From Actinomadura litoris (GTDB taxonomy: Bacteria; Actinomycetota; Actinomycetes; Streptosporangiales; Streptosporangiaceae), in NCBI RefSeq assembly GCF_009733595.1, contig NZ_WOFH01000009.1, positions 186,001-250,000 on the forward strand: DNA of 64,000 bases, written 5' to 3'. Shown in pieces: positions 19,377 to 27,501 of the stretch (position 1 is the first letter of the stretch; every line of letters starts with the position of its first letter). The translations under genes were made by a program, and so were the position numbers. The notes under the pieces were generated by a model. The model made no database searches and had not been told where the DNA came from. It saw nothing but the letters and a program-made list of their open reading frames with translations.

Positions 19377-20129
19377 ATGAAGCTCACACTGCGCGTCTGG
19401 CGCCAGAGCGGACCAGAGGACAAGGGCACGATGGTCGAGTACAAGCTCGACGACATCTCCCCCGACGCCTCGTTCCTGGAGATGCTGGACGTCCTCAACG
19501 AGAAGCTCATCGCGGAGGGCGCGGAGCCGGTCGCCTTCGACCACGACTGCCGCGAGGGCATCTGCGGCATGTGCTCGCTGGTCATCAACGGCACCCCGCA
19601 CGGCCCGGAGCGCGCGACCACCACCTGCCAGCTGCACATGCGCAAGTTCCGGGACGGCGAGGTCATCGACGTCGAGCCGTGGCGGGCCAGGGCGTTCCCG
19701 GTCGTGAAGGACCTGGTCGTCGACCGGTCCGCGTTCGACCGCATCATCGCCTCGGGCGGGTTCATCACCGCGCCGACCGGCACCGCGCCCGAGGCGCACG
19801 CCGTGCCCGTCCCGAAGCCGGACGCCGACGCGGCCTTCGAGGCCGCCGAGTGCATCGGCTGCGGCGCCTGCGTGGCCGCCTGCCCGAACGGCTCGGCCGC
19901 GCTGTTCCTCGGCGCCAAGGTCACCCACCTCGGCCTGATGCCGCAGGGGCAGCCCGAGCGCTGGGACCGGGTCGTGTCGATGCTCGACACCCACGACGGC
20001 GAGGGCTTCGGCGGCTGCACCAACACCGGCGAGTGCACGGTCGCGTGCCCGAAGGGCATCCCGCTGGACGTCATCGGCCGCCTCAACCGCGACTACCTGG
20101 GCGCCACCGCGGGCGGCAAGAAGAAGTAG
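19377..20129 (+). CDS. sdhB: Succinate dehydrogenase iron-sulfur subunit
   Basis: 250 residues. The N-terminal 2Fe-2S ferredoxin domain has CREGICGMCSLVING and a later Cys in TTCQLH. The C-terminal helical domain has CIGCGACVAACPN and the second set CTNTGECTVACPKG for the 4Fe-4S and 3Fe-4S clusters. It relays electrons from the SdhA flavin to the SdhC hemes. The start ATG follows the sdhA stop by 2 bp. It ends at a strong bidirectional hairpin. The N-terminus (LTLRVWRQSGPEDKG) is of the b558-complex type and is distinct from the second iron-sulfur subunit at 27 kb. Confidence 0.96.
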   Translation: MKLTLRVWRQSGPEDKGTMVEYKLDDISPDASFLEMLDVLNEKLIAEGAEPVAFDHDCREGICGMCSLVINGTPHGPERATTTCQLHMRKFRDGEVIDVEPWRARAFPVVKDLVVDRSAFDRIIASGGFITAPTGTAPEAHAVPVPKPDADAAFEAAECIGCGACVAACPNGSAALFLGAKVTHLGLMPQGQPERWDRVVSMLDTHDGEGFGGCTNTGECTVACPKGIPLDVIGRLNRDYLGATAGGKKK

Positions 20130-20139
20130 CACGCCCCGT

Positions 20140-20173
20140 CGACCGCCCCGCCGCGTTCTGGGCGGGGCGGTCG
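20140..20173. terminator. Bidirectional terminator between sdhCAB and secY
   Basis: A perfect 13-bp stem (20140-20152 with 20161-20173) with an 8-base loop lies between converging stop codons at 20129 and 20186. Confidence 0.75.
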
Positions 20174-20185
20174 CCTCGGGCCCGG

Positions 20186-21472
20186 TCAGCGGAGGAAGCC
20201 CTCGTAGTTGTGCTGCTGGAGGCGGCTCTCGATCTGCTTGACCGTGTCCAGGCCGACGCCGACGACGATGAGGATCGCCGTCCCGCCGAACGGGAAGTCG
20301 TCGCCGACGTCCAGCAGCGCCAGCGACACCATCGGGACGAGGGCCACGAGCCCCAGGTAGAGGGCGCCCGGCGTGGTCACGCGGGTGAGGACGTGGTCCA
20401 GGTACTCCGCCGTGGGACGTCCCGGACGGATGCCCGGCACGAACCCGCCGTACTTGCGCATGTTGTCGGAGACCTCGACCGGGTTGAACGTGATCGCCAC
20501 GTAGAAGTACGTGAAGAACACGATGAGCACGAAGAACGAGGCCATGTGCCAGGGGTCGGCCTGCTGGAGGTAGGGCTGCGCCCGTTGCAGCCATCGGGCG
20601 TTCGGCCACAGCTGCGTCGCCAGGACGGGTATGTACAGCAGCGACGACGCGAAGATCACCGGGATGATGCCCGCCTGGTTCACCTTCAGCGGGATGTAGG
20701 TGGCGGCTCCCCCGTACAGGCGGCGCCCCACCATCCGCTTGGCGTACTGGACGGGGATGCGCCGCTGCGCCTGCTCGACGAACACGACCCCGGCCATGAT
20801 CGCCAGGCCCACGAGGACCACGAGCGTGAACACGAAGCCGTGCCGGGACTGGTAGATCGCCCAGAGCTGGCCGGGGAAGACGGCGACGACCTGGGTGAAG
20901 ATGAGGATCGACATGCCGTTGCCCACGCCGCGCTCGGTGACCAGTTCGCCGAGCCACATGGTGACGGCCGTCCCGGCGACCATGCAGACCACCATGGTCG
21001 CGATCGGGAGGATCCCGTCGTCGTGCAGGACGTCGCCGGACGAGCGGAACAGCCGGCCGCTCGACGCCATCGCGACGACGCTCGTGGCCTGGAGCACGGC
21101 GAGCGCGACGGTCAGGTAGCGGGTGTACTGGGTGATCTTCGTGGTGCCCGACTGCCCCTCCTGCTTGAGCGACTCCAGGCGCGGGACCACGACCGTCAGC
21201 AGTTGCAGGATGATGCTGGCGGTGATGTAGGGGTAGACGCCGAGCGCGAACACCGACAGCTTCAGCAGCGCGCCGCCGCTGAACAGGTCGAGCATCCCGT
21301 AGAGCTCGCTGCCCTTCTTGGCGGCGTCCGAGGCGTCCTTGAGCGCCCTGACGTCGACGTTCGGCGCGGGCAGGTTCTGCCCCACCCGGAACACCACGAC
21401 GATGAACAGCGTGAACAGCAGTCTTCCGCGCAGCTCCGGGGTGCGGAACGCGCGCGCGAACGCGGTCAGCAC
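20186..21472 (-). CDS. secY: Preprotein translocase subunit SecY, stand-alone copy
   Basis: 428 residues from GTG 21472, chosen because the family begins at LTAFARAFRTPELR; a longer in-frame start at 21589 would add 39 residues unlike SecY. Ten hydrophobic helices and all hallmark loops are present: GVYPYITASIILQLLTV, SLKQEGQSGTTKITQYTRYLT, the cytosolic QRRIPVQYAKRMVGR, the IPLKVNQAGIIPVIFASSLL helix and the end NYEGFLR. It forms the Sec channel with SecE/SecG. It is not flanked by ribosomal-protein genes or adk/map as housekeeping secY is, so it may be an extra copy. It converges with sdhB. Confidence 0.93.
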   Translation of the reverse strand: MLTAFARAFRTPELRGRLLFTLFIVVVFRVGQNLPAPNVDVRALKDASDAAKKGSELYGMLDLFSGGALLKLSVFALGVYPYITASIILQLLTVVVPRLESLKQEGQSGTTKITQYTRYLTVALAVLQATSVVAMASSGRLFRSSGDVLHDDGILPIATMVVCMVAGTAVTMWLGELVTERGVGNGMSILIFTQVVAVFPGQLWAIYQSRHGFVFTLVVLVGLAIMAGVVFVEQAQRRIPVQYAKRMVGRRLYGGAATYIPLKVNQAGIIPVIFASSLLYIPVLATQLWPNARWLQRAQPYLQQADPWHMASFFVLIVFFTYFYVAITFNPVEVSDNMRKYGGFVPGIRPGRPTAEYLDHVLTRVTTPGALYLGLVALVPMVSLALLDVGDDFPFGGTAILIVVGVGLDTVKQIESRLQQHNYEGFLR

Positions 21473-21610
21473 GCCGCGTCCGGATTCTGGGCAGGGGTCT
21501 TCCGGGCGGGCGCCGAGAGCGCCCGCCCCATGGCGGTGCGGTTGATGACAAGCCTCCGTACGGGTACGCCGCAGAGCCCGCGGGGACATCGCGGCAGATG
21601 ACTGTGAGCG

Positions 21611-22066
21611 TCAGGAACCCGTGCGGGGCGGAGGCCCCCGTACCTTGACCGGGCCGAGGTGGAGCGACTTCGGCGCCGCCGCGCGCGTGGGCGTGGCCTC
21701 GGCCCGATGTGTGCCGAGGTCGGGAGCGGTGGCGTCGGGCGGCAGGACGGCGTGCTGCGCCGTGTCCGGGGACGAGCCGAAGCGGAGATGGTGGGAGAAC
21801 GCGTCCGCCTGGCGCCAGAAATGCGCCGCGTCGACCGCGACGAGCCGCTGCCAGACCGCCGCCGGACGCCGGTCGCGGCTCAGGGCGGCCGATCTGGCCG
21901 CCGTCTCCCGGTTCCCGGCGCTGTTCGCGGCGGCCGCCGCGCCCGCGCGGATGACCTCGGCGACACCGGAGCCGGGGACGATCGAGAGCGTGGCGGTGAC
22001 GGCGAAGCCGAAGAAGCCCGCCAGGAGCGCCAGCAGGCGCCGCTGCCGAGCGGTGCGGTCGCGCAC
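21611..22066 (-). CDS. Small single-pass membrane or secreted protein of unknown function
   Basis: 151 residues from GTG 22066, supported by GGGGGGAGG about six bases upstream. A basic N-terminus (RDRTARQRR) precedes one hydrophobic segment (LLALLAGFFGFAVTATLSIV, about residues 10-30), then an Ala/Arg-rich exported region and a Pro/Arg-rich tail. No known domain is seen. It lies upstream of secY in the same direction (138 bp gap) and is divergent from the MFS gene. The coding call rests on the ribosome site, the signal-anchor and codon bias. Confidence 0.6.
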   Translation of the reverse strand: MRDRTARQRRLLALLAGFFGFAVTATLSIVPGSGVAEVIRAGAAAAANSAGNRETAARSAALSRDRRPAAVWQRLVAVDAAHFWRQADAFSHHLRFGSSPDTAQHAVLPPDATAPDLGTHRAEATPTRAAAPKSLHLGPVKVRGPPPRTGS

Positions 22067-22235
22067 GCCCGCCTCCCCCCGCCCGTCCCGTTTCGGAAAC
22101 CGTACCTCGCGGAGCCGATCACCGGGGACCGCACGGGGTCGCGGTTGGCCGGATCCTTCCGGACGTTGGCGATCCCGCCCCTGTCGCCCGCGCGGGAGCG
22201 GAGCGCACAGTAGTGCGGTGTCCAGAATCACCCGT

Positions 22236-23495
22236 ATGCACCGCGCCTGGCCGGTGGCGGCCGTCGCGTTCGTGGCGCTCGTCGGCGCGGCCGGCTTCCG
22301 GGCCACGCCGGGCGTCCTCATGGTCCCGCTCCAGGACGAGTTCGGCTGGTCGCGCGCCACGACCTCGGCGGCCGTGTCGGTCAACCTCGTCCTGTACGGG
22401 CTGACCGCGCCGTTCGCGGCGGCCCTGATGGACCGCTTCGGCGTCCGCCGGGTCACCGCCCTCGCGCTCACGCTCGTCGCGCTGGGCAGCGGGCTGACCG
22501 TGTTCATGTCCGCGAGCTGGCAGCTCGTCCTGTGCTGGGGCGTGCTGGTCGGGCTCGGCACCGGGTCGATGGCGATGGTGTTCGCGGCGACGGTCGTGAA
22601 CCGCTGGTTCACCCGGCACCGCGGCCTCGTCGTCGGCGTCCTGACCGCCGGGGGCGCCGCCGGGCAGCTGGTCTTCCTGCCGCTGCTGGCGTGGCTGGTG
22701 GACGAGTCCGGCTGGCGGTCGGCGTCCCTCACGGTGGCGGGCGCCGCGCTGGTCGTGGTGCCGCTGGTCGTGTTCGTCCTGCGCGAGCGCCCCTCGGACG
22801 TGGGCCTGCTGCCCTACGGCGCCACCGCCGAGGAACCCGCCCCGCCGCCGAGCGGGGACGCGGCGCGCCGCGCCCTGCGCGCACTCTCCGGCGCGTGGCG
22901 GACGAAGGCGTTCTGGCTGCTCGCGGGCGGGTTCTTCATCTGCGGCGCGTCCACGAACGGGCTCGTCGGCACCCACTTCATCCCCGCCGCGCACGACCAC
23001 GGCATGCACGAGACGACGGCCGCGAGCCTGCTCGCCCTCGTCGGCGTGTTCGACATCGTCGGGACGGTCGCGTCCGGCTGGCTCACCGACCGGCTCGACA
23101 GCCGCGTGCTGCTCGCCTGGTACTACGCCCTGCGCGGGCTGTCGCTGCTCACGCTGCCGGTGCTGTTCGCCGACTCGCCGCACCCGAGCATGCTGGTGTT
23201 CGTCATCTTCTACGGCCTGGACTGGGTCGCGACCGTCCCGCCCACGATCGCGCTGGCCCGGGAGGTGTTCGGGCCGTCCGCCGGGACGATCGTGTTCGGC
23301 TGGGTGTTCACCGCGCACCAGCTCGGCGCCGCCGCCGCGGCCGCGCTGGCGGGCCTGGTCCGCACCTCGCTCGGCTCGTACACGCTGGCGTGGTGGGGCG
23401 CGGGGGTGCTGTGCCTGTTCGCCGCCGGGATGTCGATGTCGATCGGACGTCCCTCGGCGGAGCGCCCCAGGGTGCCCGAGCCGAGCAGCGCCTGA
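22236..23495 (+). CDS. MFS transporter, 12-helix (OFA/monocarboxylate-like) permease
   Basis: 419 residues from ATG 22236; an in-frame GTG at 22218 would add six residues. Twelve hydrophobic helices are split by a central cytosolic loop around residue 200. The first helix carries GFRATPGVLMVPLQDEFGW, usual in oxalate/formate- and monocarboxylate-type MFS proteins. A motif A-like MDRFGVRRVTAL and a symmetrical GWLTDRLDSRVLLA in the second half are visible. It is likely a proton-linked uptake or exchange of a small organic acid; the substrate is not readable. A LysR gene converges downstream and may regulate it. Confidence 0.9.
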   Translation: MHRAWPVAAVAFVALVGAAGFRATPGVLMVPLQDEFGWSRATTSAAVSVNLVLYGLTAPFAAALMDRFGVRRVTALALTLVALGSGLTVFMSASWQLVLCWGVLVGLGTGSMAMVFAATVVNRWFTRHRGLVVGVLTAGGAAGQLVFLPLLAWLVDESGWRSASLTVAGAALVVVPLVVFVLRERPSDVGLLPYGATAEEPAPPPSGDAARRALRALSGAWRTKAFWLLAGGFFICGASTNGLVGTHFIPAAHDHGMHETTAASLLALVGVFDIVGTVASGWLTDRLDSRVLLAWYYALRGLSLLTLPVLFADSPHPSMLVFVIFYGLDWVATVPPTIALAREVFGPSAGTIVFGWVFTAHQLGAAAAAALAGLVRTSLGSYTLAWWGAGVLCLFAAGMSMSIGRPSAERPRVPEPSSA

Positions 23496-23529
23496 CCCCC
23501 GGCCTCCGGGCGCCCGGCCTCTAGACTAG

Positions 23530-24531
23530 CTAGGCGTCCACGAGGTTCTCGACCCCGGCCGGGAGGCTGCCCTCCAGGCCCGCCTCGACGAGGAACGCCT
23601 CCAGGGTGTCCTGGAACGCGCGTGCGGCGTGGGTCAGGTCGACGTCCTTGCGGTGGGCCAGGGCGACCGTCCGCAGCAGGCCGGGGGCGTGGTGGCCGCG
23701 GCGCGGGGGGTCCTCCGCCTCGTCCAGGACGAGCGGCGTCCCGCGCAGGCCGGGACGCCCGGCCAGGACCATGCTGGGGACCACCGCGATGCCGAGCCCC
23801 GCCTCCACGAACCGCAGGACGGCGTCCATCTCGCCGCCCTCGACGGCGAACTTGGGCTCGAACCCGGCCGTCCTGCACGCGCTGATCGTCGCCTCGCGCA
23901 GGTCGTAGCCCGGACGGAACATCACCAGCGGGCGGTTCCGGAGGTCCTCGATGCGCAGGTGCGACCGCCGCGGCATGTGCGCCGCCCGGGACGGCCGCTC
24001 GGACGGCCCCTGGCCGGCCGGGGACGCCACCACCAGGTACTCGCGCAGTATCGGGGTCGTGTCCAGCGGCGGATCGCCGTGCAGGGGCAGGATCACCAGG
24101 GCCAGGTCCAGCGAGCCCCGGGTCAGCTCCCGGACGAGGTCGCGCGAGCCGCCCTCCTCGACCATCAGCTGGATGCCGGGGTAGGCGTCGTGGAAGCGGC
24201 GCAGGACGTCCGCCAGCAGCCCCGCGCACAGGGACGGCGTCGCGCCGAGCCGCACCCGGCCGCGCCTCAGCCCGGCCAGCTCCTGCACCTCCACGCGCGC
24301 GGTGTCGACGTCGGCGAGTATGCGCTTGGCCAGCGGAAGCAGCGTCTCACCGGCGGGCGTCAGCGTGATGTTCCCCCGGGCGCGGCTGAACAGCGAGACG
24401 TTCAGCTCGGCCTCCAGCGCGCGGATCTGCTTGGACAGCGACGGCTGGGCGACGCGCAGCAACTCGGCGGCCTGGGTGAAGTGGCGTACGTCCGCGACCG
24501 CGACGAAGTAGGCGAGCTGCTGCAACTGCAT
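23530..24531 (-). CDS. LysR family transcriptional regulator
   Basis: 333 residues. The N-terminal winged helix (residues 1-60) reads LQQLAYFVAVADVRHFTQAAELL then VAQPSLSKQIRALEAEL, the canonical LysR pattern. It is followed by the linker helix and a two-lobe periplasmic-binding-like effector domain, with LRRGRVRLGATPSLCAGLL at its start. The long effector loop around residues 170-190 is rich in Arg and Ser. It converges with the MFS permease (34 bp between stops) and lies downstream of the Crp gene on the same strand. The inducer is unknown. Confidence 0.94.
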   Translation of the reverse strand: MQLQQLAYFVAVADVRHFTQAAELLRVAQPSLSKQIRALEAELNVSLFSRARGNITLTPAGETLLPLAKRILADVDTARVEVQELAGLRRGRVRLGATPSLCAGLLADVLRRFHDAYPGIQLMVEEGGSRDLVRELTRGSLDLALVILPLHGDPPLDTTPILREYLVVASPAGQGPSERPSRAAHMPRRSHLRIEDLRNRPLVMFRPGYDLREATISACRTAGFEPKFAVEGGEMDAVLRFVEAGLGIAVVPSMVLAGRPGLRGTPLVLDEAEDPPRRGHHAPGLLRTVALAHRKDVDLTHAARAFQDTLEAFLVEAGLEGSLPAGVENLVDA

Positions 24532-24608
24532 CCTGCACAGGGTACGGGTCGCCCCCGCGCGGGTTCGCGGGCGCCCACCCGTCCAGCCAGTTCAGCGGGG
24601 TGCGGCGC

Positions 24609-25319
24609 TCATCTCGCGTGCCGCTTGAGGGCCTGGAGGTCGTGCACGATGACGCGCCGCCGCCCCGTCTCGATCCAGCCGCGCCGGCGCAGCGTGCGCA
24701 GCGCCTTGCTGACCGCCTCCCGCGACGCGCCGACCCAGCCCGCCAGCTCCTCCTGCGACAGGTTGAGCGTGATGCGCACGCTCTGCGGCGCGCCGCCCGC
24801 GTTCGCCGCCGCCGACGGGACGCGGTCGTAGGGCACGCCGAACCGCTCGGCCAGCTCCACGAGCCGCTGCGCGACGCGTCCGGTCGCGTCGAACATGCCG
24901 AACTCCACCCGCTTGCGGTCGGCGTCGCGCCAGCGCTGGCACAGCATCCGCATGATGAGGATCGAGACGCGGCCGTGCGCCTGCAGGAACGCCCTGAACT
25001 CCTCGGCCGTCAGCGCGAGCACCTGTGCCGGTTCCATCGCCGCGACCGTCGCCGAGCGGGGCAGCCCGTCGATCGCGGCGACCTCGCCCAGCAGCGCCCC
25101 CGGCCCGCGCACCGCGAGCAGCGCCTCGCCGCCGTGCTCGCGGTAGGAGAACGCCTTGGCCCGCCCCTTGAGCAGGACGGCCACCCAGCTGGAGCGCTCC
25201 CCCTCGATGAACAGGGCCTCCCCCCGGTCGAACTCGCGGACGCGGCCACGCGCTTCAAGGTCGGCGCGTTCGGCCGGGGTGAGTTCGGCCAGGAACGAGC
25301 CCGGTTCGAGGGCGGTCAT
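24609..25319 (-). CDS. Crp/Fnr family transcriptional regulator
   Basis: 236 residues. The cNMP-binding beta-roll covers about residues 5-125 and contains a phosphate-binding cassette of the ligand-competent kind (LGEVAAIDGLPRSATV). The long dimer helix (ILIMRMLCQRWRDADRKRV) and a C-terminal winged helix with recognition helix SREAVSKALRTL follow. The RExV pattern resembles Crp, which reads TGTGA half-sites. There are no Fnr-type cysteines at the N-terminus, so it is not an iron-sulfur oxygen sensor. Two Crp-like sites occur 5 kb away, upstream of the second SDH operon. Binding of cAMP itself is an inference. Confidence 0.93.
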   Translation of the reverse strand: MTALEPGSFLAELTPAERADLEARGRVREFDRGEALFIEGERSSWVAVLLKGRAKAFSYREHGGEALLAVRGPGALLGEVAAIDGLPRSATVAAMEPAQVLALTAEEFRAFLQAHGRVSILIMRMLCQRWRDADRKRVEFGMFDATGRVAQRLVELAERFGVPYDRVPSAAANAGGAPQSVRITLNLSQEELAGWVGASREAVSKALRTLRRRGWIETGRRRVIVHDLQALKRHAR

Positions 25320-25684
25320 GCCACCACGCTAAACGGAACGGATGTTCAGGTGGCACCCGAAGGCGAATCACGAATGGATTACGCGTTGTGTGCATTTCTC
25401 CCTATACGCCGTGCCGGAGGTGCACCAGTGTTGGGCCGGGCCTGAGCGGCCACACGGCGGCACAGCGGCCACGGCGTTCATGGGGAACGGCGGTACGGCA
25501 GTATGGCGGGCGGCGGTCCGGGGGCACGCCGCCCGTACATATTGCAAGCTCGGCTGCGTTCGTTGCGACCTCGGCCCAGCGTGCTCGCCGGGCGGCTCGC
25601 ACGCCGACCGTGATCGTGCGGGTGCGGCATCGCTTCACGATCTTCCCGGTGAGGCTCGCCTCCGGCGTCGCCCCACCGGTCAGG
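25320..25684. other. Intergenic region upstream of crp-type gene
   Basis: 365 bp between the start of the Crp gene and the end of the VOC gene. It is less GC-rich than its surroundings at 25340-25400. Short open frames exist but have poor codon bias and no ribosome site. It probably holds the crp promoter; no clear dyad or RNA element was seen. Confidence 0.4.
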
Positions 25685-26605
25685 TCACGCACTCGCGTGA
25701 CGGCCGGGGTCGCCGTTCTGGCCGTGGTCGCCGTTCTGGCCGGCACCGTGGATCGCCTGGCCCACGCCGTGCAGGTTGCCCTCGGAGTCGCGGAACCAGG
25801 CGGCGCGTTCGCCGCGGCCGCCCGCGGAGGGGTAGTTGCCCTCGACCTCGGTGATCCCGTTCACGGTGCGCAGGCCGGGGACGTCCACCTCCTCGAACAC
25901 CACCCCGCGCCGCCGCAGCTCGGCCACGACCGCGTCGATGTCGTCGACCTTCCACGCGATCTGCGTGTGGTCGCCGGACGGGCGTCCCGCCGACTGGAAC
26001 AGCGAGAACCCGCCGTCGCGCGTCTCGTAGCGCAGCCCGCCCGGACGGGACTCCACCGGCTCCAGGCCGAGCTTGTCCGCGTAGAAGCGCCGGGCGCGGT
26101 CCAGGTCCCGCGCCGGGAGCCGTCCGGAGGCGGACGCGTCGGCGAGCGTCCACACCGTCTCCTCGCGCTCGGCGCCCCGCAGGACCCTGGCGCGCTGGGC
26201 GCGTTCCCTGCGGCCGGCCCAGTACGCCTCGGTCAGCTCGATGATCTGGACGTGGTTGCCGTCCGGGTCGACCGCGGTGGCGAACCACGAGCCCACCTCG
26301 CGGTACTCCAGCGGGGCCAGCCAGGTCACGTCCATGGAGTCGAGGTGGGCCACGACCGCGCGCGCGTCGGGCACGTGCATGTTCAGGATCACCCGCGCGG
26401 GCTCGACCGCCCGGTCGGCGACGTCGTCGCGGCCGTCCACCAGCACGCCCACGCCGCCGAAGTCGAGGAAGCCGTCCATGTCGGCGGTCAGCCCGAACGC
26501 CTTCTCATACCAGGCGCGCAGCCGGTCGGGATCGGTGCTGGCCAGCAGCATGCTCCCGAGCCGGGGCACCGCACGCGCCGCCGTCTCCGCCTCTGCCCCT
26601 GCCAC
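25685..26605 (-). CDS. Two-domain VOC (glyoxalase/bleomycin-resistance/dioxygenase fold) protein
   Basis: 306 residues from a GTG preceded by AGGGGGG. Two VOC modules: residues ~14-125 (LGSMLLASTDPDRLRAWYEKAFGL ... VDPDGNHVQIIEL) and ~160-280 (LPARDLDRARRFYADKLGLEP ... FRDSEGNLHGVGQ). Each has the paired beta-alpha-beta units and the late Glu/His-containing strand, although several canonical metal-ligand positions are changed. Substrate prediction is therefore not possible. The extreme C-terminus holds a short duplicated GQNGD segment encoded by an 18-bp direct repeat. The gene stands alone upstream of the crp intergenic region. Confidence 0.88.
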   Translation of the reverse strand: MAGAEAETAARAVPRLGSMLLASTDPDRLRAWYEKAFGLTADMDGFLDFGGVGVLVDGRDDVADRAVEPARVILNMHVPDARAVVAHLDSMDVTWLAPLEYREVGSWFATAVDPDGNHVQIIELTEAYWAGRRERAQRARVLRGAEREETVWTLADASASGRLPARDLDRARRFYADKLGLEPVESRPGGLRYETRDGGFSLFQSAGRPSGDHTQIAWKVDDIDAVVAELRRRGVVFEEVDVPGLRTVNGITEVEGNYPSAGGRGERAAWFRDSEGNLHGVGQAIHGAGQNGDHGQNGDPGRHASA

Positions 26606-26680
26606 AGGTCCCCCCTGAGATTGAGTCGTTTCCTATTGAGACTCCCCGCCCCTCCAAAACTCACCGCGCCCGGAGACACG

Positions 26681-26713
26681 AACGCCTCCCGCCGGTGGAC
26701 GGCGGGAGGCGTT
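26681..26713. terminator. Terminator of the second SDH operon
   Basis: A perfect 14-bp stem (26681-26694 with 26700-26713) with a 5-base loop, 18 bp past the stop of the iron-sulfur gene on the minus strand. On the plus strand it is followed by TTT. Confidence 0.75.
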
Positions 26714-26730
26714 TCGCCATGTCGGCCAGA

Positions 26731-27501
26731 TCAGGCGGACGGGGTGTCCTGGCCCTTCCTGACGACGCCGAGCTTGCTGCCGAGCCACACCAGCGGGTCG
26801 TACCGGCGGCCCACCACCCGCTCCTTCATCGGGATCAGGGCGTTGTCGGTGATCTTGATGTGCTCGGGGCAGACCTCGGTGCAGCACTTGGTGATGTTGC
26901 AGAAGCCGAGGCCGTGGTCCTGCTGGGCGATCTCGCGCCGGTCGGCGGCGTCGGCCGGGTGCATCTCCAGCTCCGCGATCCGCATGAGGAAGCGGGGGCC
27001 CGCGAACCCGGGCTTGTTCTCCTCGTGGTCACGGATGACGTGGCAGACGTTGTTGCAGAGGAAGCACTCGATGCACTTGCGGAACTCCTGCGAGCGCTCG
27101 ACGTCCACCTGCTGCATGCGGAACTCGCCCGGCTTGACGTCCCCGGGGTCGAACGAGGGGATCTGCTGGGCCTTCTCGTAGTTGAACGAGACGTCCGTGA
27201 CGAGGTCGCGGATGACGGGGAACGTGCGGACGGGGGTGACCGTGATGGTCTCGTCCGGCTCGAACGTCGACATCCGCGTCATGCACATCAGCCGCGGCAT
27301 GCCGTTGACCTCCGCCGAGCACGACCCGCACTTGCCCGCCTTGCAGTTCCAGCGGACGGCGAGGTCGGGCGCCTGCGTGGCCTGGAGCCGGTGGATGATG
27401 TCGAGGACGACCTCGCCCTCGTTCACCTCGACCTTGTAGTCCTTGAGCTCCCCGGCGCCGTCGTCCCCGCGCCAGACCCGGAAACTGGCCTCGTAGCTCA
27501 T
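26731..27501 (-). CDS. Succinate dehydrogenase/fumarate reductase iron-sulfur subunit (second complex)
   Basis: 256 residues. 2Fe-2S domain with CKAGKCGSCSAEVNG and a later Cys in LMCMTRM; C-terminal domain with CIECFLCNNVCH and the late set CNITKCCTEVCPEHIK. This subunit is of the type seen in the Mycobacterium Rv0247c-0249c (Sdh1) operon rather than the b558 type encoded at 19 kb. The start ATG overlaps the stop of the flavoprotein gene (ATGA at 27498-27501). It is the last gene of the operon, followed by a hairpin. It passes electrons from flavin to the membrane anchor. Confidence 0.95.
   Translation of the reverse strand: MSYEASFRVWRGDDGAGELKDYKVEVNEGEVVLDIIHRLQATQAPDLAVRWNCKAGKCGSCSAEVNGMPRLMCMTRMSTFEPDETITVTPVRTFPVIRDLVTDVSFNYEKAQQIPSFDPGDVKPGEFRMQQVDVERSQEFRKCIECFLCNNVCHVIRDHEENKPGFAGPRFLMRIAELEMHPADAADRREIAQQDHGLGFCNITKCCTEVCPEHIKITDNALIPMKERVVGRRYDPLVWLGSKLGVVRKGQDTPSA

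Noticed and set aside
21473..21589. Longer SecY start adding 39 residues
   Set aside because: The added residues are unlike any SecY N-terminus; the family begins at the GTG at 21472.
25402..25746. 114-codon minus-strand frame upstream of the Crp gene
   Set aside because: It overlaps the end of the VOC gene, is Arg/Ala/Thr-rich without a domain and has weak codon bias.
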